A model generated the notes under the pieces. It was given only the letters and a program-made list of their open reading frames with translations, was not told the origin of the DNA and ran no database searches. Of a DNA stretch of 64,000 nt, positions 1 through 12,400 are shown one piece after another (the first letter of the stretch is position 1; every line of letters starts with the position of its first letter). Origin of the DNA: Heloderma charlesbogerti. Lineage: Eukaryota > Chordata > Lepidosauria > Squamata > Helodermatidae. Made by a program: the position numbers and the translations under genes. The stretch covers positions 124,001 through 188,000 of the forward strand of contig JANEZZ010000978.1 of NCBI GenBank assembly GCA_026122225.1, read 5' to 3'.

Positions 1-395
1 ACAGCTTCCCACTTAAGCTATACTTCACCCCAAATTTATCTTCAGTGTTTGACTACAGAGCCAGTTAAGACAACAAACACTACCTGTCATAGGATGATAT
101 TCTTAGTATTAGCTTGTAAAACTATAGTTGTTATGCTCTGAAAACAGCCATGGAATAGCCTACAGTTTGCAACAGCCAAGCTGGGAAGTGCCACGTTGTC
201 TTGGCAATATGAGAAACAGGATAAAGGAGGGTGATTTTGAGACTGATGAAAGTTATAAGGTAAGGCTGGAAATGGGATCATGGGCACTGAGTTAGGAAGC
301 TTGACTCTGCCTGGAAATTGCATGCCTGCAGTGACATACGGGAGTGGTCGCTTGGTCATGTCTTCCAACCCAGGGAAGTCTGCTGAAAAGGATAT
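1..395 (-). other. XPO7: XPO7 intron 16 (5' part), U12-type AT-AC donor
   Basis: The first ten intron bases on the minus strand (395 to 386) are ATATCCTTTT, matching the U12 AT-AC donor consensus. The branch site and AC acceptor lie outside the window. I see no repeat or gene in the rest. Confidence 0.85.
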
Positions 396-476
396 CCAAT
401 GGAGAGATCGTTGAGAAGCTGTAGTGTCTTGGAGGTGATCGGTTCACACCGCCCCCAGTACTTCAAGTTGGTAATG
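396..476 (-). CDS. XPO7: XPO7 exon 16 (residues 596-623), last exon in window
   Basis: Encodes (I)[12 protein letters not shown]...LLNDLSI plus GG of a Gly codon. The acceptor is CTCGTAG. There is no GT at the 3' edge: the exon ends ATTGG and the intron starts ATATCCTTTT, a U12-type AT-AC donor. The next expected residues (YSS...) do not follow directly, which confirms an intron at this point. Confidence 0.93.
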
Positions 477-3400
477 CTACGAGAAAAATGCACTCAGATC
501 ACAGACTGCTTTCCTTTCTCTGACCCATCACCATCCTCCCCTAAAGTCGCAGACAGCACAAGCAAGCAAATACCAGCATCATGTCACTGTACCTGCATTT
601 GGTGGACGAGAAAATTATTCTTCGGATAATCTCGACTACTTGGGCCCCAAAGCTACCCTGGCCCAAACTCGGGCCCTTGGAATGCTATGGCACTGCAGGG
701 TCGATTTCTGCAGCAAGGGCAAGAGAATCCTGTGGCAGCAGCCACTTGCACCTCGGCCATTCAGCAACATTGCCTTCTACTGTCAGCTGCAGAATTCTAG
801 TCGCCCCCGTGGAGCCCGGAGGCTGACCTGCTGGCTGTGAGTCTCATGCTGCAGGGCAGTGGGATTCCCCCGGGGCGCTAGTGAAGTAGTTAACACCTGG
901 CACCTCAGCACTCCCTGTTCGACCCTGGCCAGGTTTCCAAGAAGGAAGCCTTCAACGATTTCAGGTGAAGCAATGCTACCAGCAGGGTCAGCTCAGGAAA
1001 TTCGGCCACCTGGGGAGGAGCAGCAACTGGTATTTGGGCACCTGAGTCAGAGAATCCCACCATTGCCTCTTCCACTCCCTGGCAGTAAAAATACAGTAAG
1101 AAATCAGATACCAACAATTCAATGCTGTTTCAGTATTACACCCCAAATCAGCTGCCTGAGGCAGCTGCCTCACTCTGCCTAATGCAGGGGTGGAGAACCT
1201 TTTTCAGTCCAAGGTCCGAATTCCAATCAGAGAAAGGTCTCAGAGGGCCACTTTCCATTTGTGGGAAGGGTGTCAGGCAGAGTGGTCAGGGCAGAAATGT
1301 GACTCTTACCAAATTTAAGCCTACTCAGGGCAAGCCTCGGCATGTCTCCTCCAAAGTAAGCAGTACTGGATTACTCAGCAACACTTCAAAAAGCCTCCCA
1401 AATACCAAACCTCTGCATGTCTACTCCGAAGTAAGCAGGACAAACCTCAGAAGTAAGCAGGACTGAATCACTCAGCAGCTTCCTCCCCAGCCCCCAGTCC
1501 CTCTACCTTGCAGGGAAAAGCTCTTCTCTCTAATCTGCAGCTGACCAAAGAGCAGGTCCCCATTGAACAAAGGAACCCTTTCAGTGCTCAGCAGTGATAC
1601 AGCACTTGGCAGCCCCCCCCCCCATTTGTGAAAACACCAGGGAGGGGGGAAAGGATAGATCAAAGGTAAGAGGGGTGGGGTTTTAAAAGGGAAGTGTCCA
1701 GCGGCAAAGGTTTTGCAGCCCAATTAAAGAGCCCTGCAGGTCGAATGATCCTTGCCCCAGGCATAATGGAAGGACCAGCCATGTTAAATGGAATCTTTTG
1801 AACAAATAAATATATTTAGAGCTAGGGGCAATGGAATCCAGTCAGAACCAGCCCTGCTGCAAAAGGAATGGAAGATGCTGCCAGGGGGAGGCTTTGTTTT
1901 TAGGGAGGGGAGAAGAGCAGAACAACCGGTTCCAGCTGACAGTATGCCGTTCAAAAGGTGCGCTTCCACTCATTTGCAATATTGCAAGGGAATGCAGAGT
2001 TGCAGAAGAATTCTAAAGGGGCTGAAAGTCTGAGATACCCCAAGAGTTTCGTCTCATCAGCCTTGCAAAGCTGTCGGCGGGATCCTGGTGAGTACCCCTG
2101 CGGGGCCATGGAGCAGCCAGCTGGCTTGGGCCAATGACCCCTCCCTCTTCCCAGAGTGCAACTGCTTGCAGTTGCAGGCTTGAAACCCAGCTCCTCTCAT
2201 AAGAGAACATTAACAACTCTCACTACCTCAATGTTCTTTCAGGACCAGGATTAACACGTGTGCAGGAACTGTCATACAGCACAATCCCAAGCCTTGCCGT
2301 GTTCAATGGGACTTACTCCAAAGCACACGTGTTTAGGATTACAGCCTTGTAACTAAGTAAGGCTGCAGCTGATCCAGTGGGGTAACCCAATTAAGAGTAT
2401 GGATGACTCAATCCACAAACTGGAAACAACTACAATGGATAAACTTTAAAAAAGAACTCTTGCATACTTGTCTTCTGTGTCTGCTCTCAAAGTAACACGT
2501 TGCTCTCTTGAACTGTCCACCGCCCGACCCTGCTCTTCCCCTCTCCCTGCACCACTGGCTTCTCCCTCACGAGACGGAGAAGCACGAAGAGCCACCCCTC
2601 ATTCTGGCATCTGCTCCTTCTCCCTCCTTTCTGGAGGACAAAGCGCCCAAGTAATGGTGCGGACTGAGTGACGGGGATGGCAGTTTTTGCGCCAAGTGTG
2701 GCCACTTCTTCTATGAAGGAGGGGGTGCGAGGGCCAGCTCCTCATTCTACCTCTCCGTCCTCCCCCTCTGCTGCAGGGCAGAGCAAAAGCAGATGAAGGA
2801 ACAAGCTGCCTGCGCTGGTAAAGGCTACTTGCTCCGCCTCTTCCTCCTCCACCGGTTTATCTTGAGGCAGCTTGTGAGGTGAGCAGCCGTGGTGGTGCAG
2901 CTACGGAGGGAAGCTGGTTGGGCTGGCCCAGCAGCTGGGTTTTTTCCTCCTGAAGTGGCTGCTGTGCAGCTTCAATCCACGAGGAAAGGCATCTGCTGCC
3001 ATGCTGGCCAAGGAAGCTGGCAGCCACTCTAGGGCTGCGATTCTCATTCTCTTCTCTGGGGGCGGGTGGCCAGACAACTGGGGCTGGAGCATCAGCCACA
3101 GCATCGGATGAACCGGCAACCAAGTGGATGACGGTAGTGCTGGCAAGCAGGCAACAGGCCAGGGGAGCACATGCTCACTTTGCCACCATGTCCCCTGATT
3201 CGCCACCTGAGTTTGGAGGCTCACGTTGCCCCATGGTAGGGCTGGCCCTGGTGTTAGGGAAAACAGATTTTACTAACAGTCCTCTTTTCAGTATTGCCTT
3301 AGCAGCTGACTAGCATTCGGTCCTCAAAGTGCATTTCAATAAGGATAAGTCACCATTGGGAGTATAGCTCTTTTACATAAGGGATACGCAGAGCTAGGCA

Positions 3401-6400
3401 TCTGCATGTTTCCAGGGCCCATACGCCAAGCTGCTACATGTGAACTCAGGCCCCAGTGGCAGCCTATCACCAAGAGGCACTGCTTTACTGTCTTCAGAGA
3501 CCAAAGTTCTCTGGTACACGCTGGAGAAGTTCAGGTGGTAGCAAACAAGAACACTTACATTTTCCCTATGAAGACACTCAGGACCATGGTCTCATCATTC
3601 AGCCCTAGGACCTCTGAGAGCCGACGATACAGCTAGAAGTGGAAAACAAGAAAATGGAAAATAGAATTTGCAACTTTTCCTGTAGGAACATGGACACCTG
3701 GAAGAAAAAAAAGCCTAGCATGAACAATATGCCATTTTCCCTGCAGTAAAAAGCAGGGCGTACATGCCCCGTTGAACACTCTATGAAGGAGCTTTCAGTC
3801 ACTACTGCAAATGAGTGGGGTCTCACCTTTTGAACTGCATACTCTCTGCATGCAGAGTTGCAGCTGCATGCAGACCTGGAAGCAAGCACTAGCATCCCTT
3901 GCAGAGTTGCAGAAGAGGCTGAAAGTCTAAAGTCTAAAGAGGCTGAAAGTCTGAGATATACCAAATTGCATCTCACCCGCCTTGCAAAACTGTCAGTGGG
4001 ATCCTGACGAGCACCCCTACAGCCATGGGGCAGTAGTGATGGGTTTGATGAGGACGAATAGACTGAAGTTGAATTTTGATAAGATGGAGACTCTATGGAC
4101 AGAAGGTTCCCGTTACCAGGAATTAGGTAGACAACCTACTCTGGCCATGGTAGTGCTCCCCCTGAAAGAGCAGATGTATAGTCTGGGGGTACTCCTAGAT
4201 TCCAAGTGGTCACTGGAGGCTCATGTGGCTTTGATGGCAAAAAGGCCCTACATCCAGCTCTAGCTGGTTTACCAGCTACAGCTATTCTTGGACCAGGACA
4301 ACCTTGTCACAGAAGTCCATGCTCTGATAAGCTCCTGACTGGATGACTGCAATGCACTTTATGTGGAGTTCCCTTGAAGATGGCCCAAAAGCTGCAGGTG
4401 GTGCAGAATGTTGCTGCCTGTGTGTCGCAGACGGGATCATATTACACTTATCCTGAAAGCTCTGCATGCTGCCAGTATGTTATAGGGTTCAATTTAAAGT
4501 GTTTAGTACCAGTGAACAAATTCCTAAATGACTCAGGACCAAGTACTTGAAGAATCACCTTTGCCAGTACCAACAGACTCAATTTTTAAGATCAGCAAGG
4601 ATCTGCTGGAGGTGCCCATGGGGAGCATGGCTTGTGGGGCTAACACGCAAAGCGAGGCCTTCTTGGTGGCGGCTCCCCAGTTGTAGAGCTCCTCCAAAAT
4701 TGCACTGGCCCCCACACTGTTTGCATTTGCAGTTAAAACATACCTCTTTTAGCATGCTTTCAGAACACAGTGAAAGTTGATGGTTGTTATCAGAGTTCGT
4801 TAGCTACTTCTGCTGCTGGTTGCTGTTACTGTATTTGTTGTTGATTTTTAAATTCTATTTATATTTTTAGAATTGTTTTTAATGCTGTTGTTATTGAGAC
4901 TGTTAGCTGCCCTGAGCTCTTTTGCGAGGAAGGGCGGGATACAAGAATGATAGATAGATGGATGAATGAATGGATGGATGTGTCAACAGCCAGAAACACA
5001 CAAAAGAAGTAGCTGCAGATGGAGGGTTCTATAGCTGAAGAGCAGCTAGAAAGCATGACGGAAGTTCAACAATGAGAAGGAGGAGTTGCCCAACGCAAGA
5101 GGGATTTACCTTAGAGGATTTCTGCACCTGGTCTCCAATGTAGATTTTCCGGAACTGCTCGAAGAAGCTCAGCATTGCCAGCTCCAGCTTCTCATTGCCT
5201 GCCTGGGCCAGGCGGGAGTCTGTCAGATTCATGAGCTGAAGAACCCTGGGAAGGAGCAAGTCACCAGGGATTGAAGGTCCAGCAACAGCACAGAGGTGGA
5301 AGACAGGGCCAGCAAGGGCCAGGCTGCCCCTGCGACAAGAAGTTCCTCCCACACCACACGCAAGGTTAGTGGAAGCAACCGAACATCAACAGCATGAAGT
5401 GCAGACACGAGGCACTTTCTACGTGAGGTTCGAGGGCTCATCGCAGCTTCCTGCCTGGCTTCACACCAGGCTAAAATGGAAGTTACTACAAAGACTGGTC
5501 AGCAGAGCGAGATGTGAAGCAGGCAGGCACCAGTCACAAGGCATGGCGCTCTGAGGCCAGGAGAGGGTCACCACGGGGGCAGCCCTGAGTCAGAGGCCTT
5601 GCTCCAGCTCACTGGTGTCCAGTGCCAGCCTGCCAAGTCAGCTGCCACAGCACGCAGCACCCAAGAACAAGGTTCACCACTGCGGAGGAGGCACCCTCCT
5701 CGGACAGTCTCCTGGGGTATTCTGGTCTTCGCAGAATGGAAACTACTCAAGAAATTTGTTACCCAGCCCAAACTGTTATGTATGGTTGAGCCAGGGGTAC
5801 ATGGTCAGTGGGCAATCTTAAATGCTCATAATGTTCCAAATAGTATCAGGAAAAAGGATGCTTCTCACCCAGCATACTGGGTGCACATCACGATAAGCCA
5901 CCCTGAAAACAAACCACAGTGGCTTTTTTAATCTATCGCTAACCAACGCCACTGCTCTCAGATGATCAGGTGCTCCTCAGCTTGCCCTGGTTCGTTCCCC
6001 CCCACCCCCCGGTCCTCCCGCCTGCATCCCAGTGGCCATTGCAGCATAGCTTTTTTTTTTAAGAGTAACACCTTGTTAAATCCATTCTGTCTGTTTTGTG
6101 AATGGTCAGGGGTATTCTTTTTTTTACTTTCTGAAATTGTACAGATTTGCAGACATTTGCATTACCTAGTGCATATGTGCGCTTGTGCGCATTAACTAAT
6201 TAATGCACATCAGTTAATGCCAATATATGCAAATCTCCCCCAAAGTTTTTTTTAAAGCTAGAAAAGTGCAATCCCCCCCCCCAAATCTGCAGTTTCACGC
6301 TTTAGCCTATGGGGTGATATGATTTTTTGGTCTGTTCCCCCACTCCCACTAAATTTGCATACAATTCAAGAAAGTAAAAAGAAGATCCACACATTAGGAA

Positions 6401-9400
6401 ATTTGTGCAAGCGTCATGGTCGATCACTGCTCGATAGGTGAAATTCTCCCATTTGCTGAAAGCGAGCAGCAATCAGGCACGCAGGTGTTGCCAGCCTGAC
6501 ACATAGCTGGTGAGATCACGAGGCAGCAAACGGAGCAGTCAGGCTTCTGCTCCTCTTGCCAAGCGACTCTGTAGTCTTTGGGCCACACACAAGGCATTGT
6601 GCTCAGTTCGCATGTCACAACAAGCTGCTCTGAAAACAAGCAACTCTGAACAACCCAACAACAAGCCGTGGGTTCTCAGGGTGGCTTGTGTGTCGTTAAC
6701 AAACCACACTGAAGCCACTGTGCTAGGTTTTGACATCACAACAAGCCACTCTGAAGCAACAAGTCAACCCACCATGGGTTGTCATGTCGTGGGAACTAGG
6801 TCATTGTGCTAGGAAGAATGTGGGGGAACATTTTCTCCCTGTCATGTTTTTACCTTGGAATGCACAGCTTGTATTTGGCAAGATGAACCCTACACATAAA
6901 GAGTCAGGAGATACTTGTGAAGGATTAGAATGGCATCAAGCACACCATAACCTCTACCAAGTTGGGATCGTTTTGAAGAGGATCATCAGGGCTCTGTATA
7001 TTCTAATTTTAAAAAATGTGCACCAAGAGCTGAATTTTATAGCTTGCATAAATTATACACATCTCCAGCTTATTTTTATTATCGATTCTGCTAGTCGTGG
7101 GATGGGACAGCAAGCCATTCCAGCTCCTCTTGGAAAAAGCACTATGCACTGGCCACATACTTTCAAAGCCCAATTTTACTACCAGAAAGCCCAGAAACCA
7201 GCTCTGCTTTAAAGAACAAGACAAAAGAAAACAGATTCTCAGGATGGTGAATTCTGCATCTAGAACAGCAGTTTGAACTTGTGCAGTAGCACCCACACTG
7301 AAGTGTGACTGACTCACTCACCCAACCACCCAATAAAACTTTCCTTAAAGCCCTTCAGATTCTAGGGTTTTCACTATGAAGAGAAAGGGTGTGGGGGAGT
7401 TGAGAAGAGGTGGGACTGCTGTATTTTTTTGTATTTGGAATTATTTTTGGGCTGCCTGTAAGGGTAAAACCCTCTCAGGCACCATCTCTTCAGGAATGTT
7501 TATTAGAGGCTTAGGAATACAACAGCTCCTACCGACAAACCAGTTCGCCATCCATTGCGTCCTGCTCATCTGTGCTGGCAAATGATACCCGGCCACCAAT
7601 CACAGCCCCAATGATATAGACAAGCCACGTCAGACGTCCTGAAACCAGAAGAGGCTAGAGTCCTGATCCACAGAAGTGCATCTCTGAAAAGCTAAGACTA
7701 GGGCCTTTGAAGGCATAATCACATTAAGGCTGGAAAGGACTTCAAGGATAAACTAAGCCCAACTACTGGGGGGGAGGGCAAGATTTCCTTGGATCTACAG
7801 TTGTCTGTCCACTGCTCCCCTTTAAAAAAAAAAAAGCAGGGGAACGAGATTCCACAGCCTCCCTGGGCCAGCTGCTGCAAAGATAAACTGTTTTTACAGT
7901 TGGAAGGAGCGCATTTACATGGCAGATTAGGTTGGGCCTTTAATTAATTCCTCCCACCCCTGCCACAGGTAACTTCAACAACATCTAATAGTAACTGCTT
8001 CCCCCGACAACCTCTATTTTTTCCTCTAAGCTGAATCTTCCTAGCTTCTCCCATCTCTTATGGTCCCAAAAATCCTTCACCGTTTCCATTGCTTTATTTT
8101 GGCAAGAATTACAACCTCAAAAGTTCACAGCAAATTCCTCTGACAAACTAACAAAATTGTGTAAAGGAGCAGCATAATCTTAAAGCAGATTGGTGTTGGG
8201 TGAAGCAGCAGCACCAATGGAAGGAGCAGTCATGAACTTTTTGTCCTGTGGCAGGAGAGTTATGCTGTTGCAGCTTTCTGGGCACTCACCTTCCTGTACT
8301 GCTACATCCACTGGGATGGCTGTTGCACTCTGCAGCAGCTCCTGATAGGACTGGGCTGCCTGATCAAACAGCTGCACAAGGAGAGCACATGTCTTCTCAT
8401 ATTCACAACGCCCAATAGTGGACAGCTGGTCTAGCTGCTGCTGCACCAGACCCGTGTCGTCCAATGGATCTTCCAAGCCGTCTCTGCACAAGGAGGAAGC
8501 AGCAAGGCAAAAAAGATAAAAATGCTGCTCATGGCATACAGATCACACTGACTTCCAAAGAGAAAAAGCAGCTCATCTCTCCTGCCCTCTTTCCCCAAGC
8601 TTCATGGTGAAAAATTGCTGACTTGTGTCCTCAGACTATGTGATCTCTGCTTGAGCACTCTGTGGATCAACAGTTAAGAGCTGAAAATAGCAGAGCAAGA
8701 AAGGGCTCATCACTGGGACCCTGGGAATCCCAGCAGCAGCAAGGAAATCCCAGGAACTCCTGTCAGAATTCCTCCTGGTTTGATTATTTTCAGAAATCCT
8801 TGATCAAGGACAGCAATAAGGGCCTAGGAGGGCAAAGGTTCTTCTTCCATGGCTCAGGTACTGACTGCCTCTTTACCTCAGTATGATGTGCACAGACTCC
8901 AGTCTGGAGGTGATGTAAGCTTTGGTGACTTCAGGTGTGTATGTCTCCAGCATGTGTGGCTCTGTGGCTTTGACGTAAGGAACAGATGCTGCCAGCCGCT
9001 GCCACAGGCTTAGGAGATAGTGTACGCTGTTTGGAGCAAATTCCCAGTGCTGCACAAAGGAAGGGAAGGAAGCTGAATATCACTTTCATGCTTGCCAGCT
9101 CCACCACGCTGGCCTTTGCACAGCATTTGTACTTAATGAAACAGAAAATGTTCAAATACCGAGTAGGTGACCCTCAAAATAAATTTAAGCAAGACATAGC
9201 AGACCTATTTGGCCACCTGCATGCTTCTAAAGGGGAAGTGAAGCTCAGCAATTTGGGCCTTAAGCTTCCTTATCTTCCCCCACCCCCACCCTACTGATCT
9301 GTCCATGATGGCTACATAATGAAAGGGTATCTTCCAAAAACAGTTGCTCTAACAGAAGGGGCTCTAACCCTTGCTCTTGTTGGTGCACAAGTTAAAAGTG

Positions 9401-12400
9401 TTTTCCATTGTAACAAACTAAAAGGTTGTACAGCATGGAATGCCCCAACAAAATTCTTCATGATATGTGTTGACACCCACAGGAACCTTGAGTGACCAGG
9501 ACTGCTGCTCAGAGACAACCTCCAACCACACACTCAGTTTCAACACAATTGGGTCAAGGATTGCAGTGTGATGGGTGCTGCCTCCATGCTGCCATTTCTC
9601 CCCCTCTTGTGCAGCAAAGGAACCCAAACAGTACAGTTTCCCACCTGCAAACTGGTCACTGTGAAGTTGGCAATGAGGCGGATGACCTCAGGATAGTTTT
9701 CCACTTTCACCAGCTCCCCCAGCTGGTAATTGCTTTTCAGCCGAGCTAGAAGCCGACAAAACTCATGGTAGTTGTTTGGGTCTGACAAGCTCTGAGAAAG
9801 AAACAAGTGAAGTCATGGTCAGGCCACTATGCCTGAATGGTTCACAGCACTGGGAATGAGGAGTCCTCTGCCCCCAGATCGGAGAAATCTCCACTGAATA
9901 AAGATGATACTTGCTCCATTCTGTAGACCACTGGGCAGTTCTCTGCTTCGGCATGGTACAAAAGCTTTTACTCACTCGGCTGGGTACTGGCTAAAGCACA
10001 TCCTATTACCTGTGTCTCGCAACACAGAGGTCTACAAAACATTCCAGGTGACAGCAGCAACCAGCTGGTTTTAGCTGTGCGAGTGGCTGCCATCTAATTT
10101 ATGTAGGCCCCAAATGATTTTGATCACCCAAACTTCTGACTTGCTCTGTAATATTAGTGCTGTCTACTATCATAAGCCAGCTCAGTACACTGTGTGGAAT
10201 GAACAGCTGTCTTTGTTATCACATGTGGCACAGCAACATCACTCAAAGTGGCCATGCACCGAGAATTGTAGGCTTCAACTAGGTGGGCAATGCCAGGTGA
10301 AATCTCTGAAGTTGGAAATGTGCCGAGCAGGATTTCAGTGGCCCAGCTGCAGGGTTGGGGTGACCTGCCTCTCTCTTTGCCGCTCCCTATATCTAACAGC
10401 ATAAATGTGTCATCTTTAAGGTGCTACAAGACTCTTCGTTGTTTTTCATGCAATATAGACTAACATGGCTACTCCTTTAGGAACCAACTGTAAATTCATT
10501 CTCCAAATGCCTACCCTTGCGTAGCTGAAACCGCACCACCCACACACAAAAGGGAGCTATCAACCGGTTCAGGGAAACCCCAAGGTTTGCATAAGCACAA
10601 CAAATCTTTAGAAAAAACACTAAAATGGGGGGATATAGGGGGACGCATAAAAACCGGCCAACAAGGACTGACCATATCATGGAATGCTGACTGACTGTTA
10701 AGAGGGAAGAAAGCAGAAAATCAATGGGGGGTTGGAGAGGAGTGGCTGGAAACCTGAACATGAGCACGGCACACAGCAATATTTTGCTGTCGGCCCTACA
10801 TATAATACGTGCTATAAGCACAATTTACAAGTATATACAGCTTGCAGAATCCCACTTTCATCAGCACAGAAACTTGGCACAGATTTTGTTTTCAGAAAAA
10901 AGCACACACATGCTACCAGAGCTCAATCCTGGGATGTTTTCACTATTGTGACCTTTTATTACTTTTCCTTAATTTTCCCTAATGGACTGAAAGCATATGT
11001 ACCATCAACCTTGTGTTTTTATACCCTCTTAACCTTTGCCCTGGTTTCTAACTAGTTCACTGGACACTCAAAGATTTCACTTGGTGCTTGGCTCCATGGG
11101 TCTTCTAAAGTGCTCTGCCATGTTGTCTGTGTTTTGCTGGACTCAAAATAGAATTTCAGAGCGCCCACCTGCTTTTCCAAGAGACCCATTCTGACAATGA
11201 ACACATGGGCTTGTTACCGTCCAAAGTTTTGACAGACTCACCTGGGGGTTTTCCAGTATTCGCTTGACACCATCAACGAGATGAGACAGGAACTTTGCTC
11301 TTTCTGCATTGTTAAATAGGGATCGACGGACAGAGGCGATTTGCACTAGACACGATAAGACCTAAAGGAAGCAGGGGGAATAAAATGGAGAACCATGATT
11401 TGTCTGGAATGAGATAGGCAGTGAGAAAGTAAATGCATGTGGGGGCACACATAGCTGTGTTAGCAAAGGTTTTGGAAAGACAAAGGAATCATGCAGGTCA
11501 TCCTTCTTGTGATGGGGGAGGGGTGGATCCCTGTGACCTCCCATATGGTGCCCAAACCCATCCCCTGAGCCTCCTGAGGGGAAATTCTACTGAAATATCC
11601 ATGTCCGATAGTCAAGAATTCCACACTTACCAGAGGTGAAAATGTAGGAGGGATGGAATGGTAGAGGTCAAAAAACAGCTGTAAGGTTGAGGAATCTAGA
11701 AACGCTGAAAGAGACACAAACACCACATTATTGTGGATGCCTGAACCACCACAATACAAAGAACACTCTGACAATGTGGCTCAGGCCAGCACTTATGACC
11801 ACCCCAGGCCCTAAACTCTCATCGATACAGAGCAGTACTCATGCAAGAAATCCAAGTCCCATTATTAGCCTCCTTGTCTTTTATTACCCTGGGGGACAAA
11901 CAGCACATGATGTGGGAGAGCCTGATACCATTTTTAAGCCTTAAAAGCAGCCATCCTCTGCCCCCAGCAGCTGCTTTGGAGCACCATGGCCCCAATCCAC
12001 ATTGCCCACCCCCCGCTCTTAAAAGCTAAAAATAAAAGATGTTGGCAGAACCAATCATAGATCTCCATGTGTAGTTTTTCCCTAATTCAGTGAGAAAATG
12101 CTCTCTGAAGTTTTGAGTTAAAGCATAAAGTAATACCTGTTGAAATGGCGAAAAGAAAAGTGATGCTGAGCAATGCCTACTTTCAGGAGCCAGCATGGTG
12201 GCCTTGGAGCTGCACTACAACATGACATTAAAGAAAGCATAGAGGTTCCTGCAATCAGCCCTATATAAATCATGCATTAACTGCATGCCATGTTTAAGGT
12301 TCCCAAACAATTAAGGAGTGACGTGGCTAGAAGATGCTAGTTTATTTTGAATCTCCATCTGTCTTTACAAGACATCAACTGCATGGATTTTAGCTGAAGT

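Larger units (their letters stand above)
477..3558. other. XPO7 intron 15
   Basis: About 3.1 kb. It contains a hAT-type MITE end, one copy of a ~130-base repeat and a short MITE relic (listed separately). A GC-richer stretch at about 2520-3250 has several overlapping ORFs of 60-110 codons on both strands; none resembles a protein I know. Confidence 0.8.

Noticed and set aside
3605..3976. 123-codon minus-strand ORF
   Set aside because: Only its last codons overlap exon 15, in a different frame from XPO7; the rest is intron 14.
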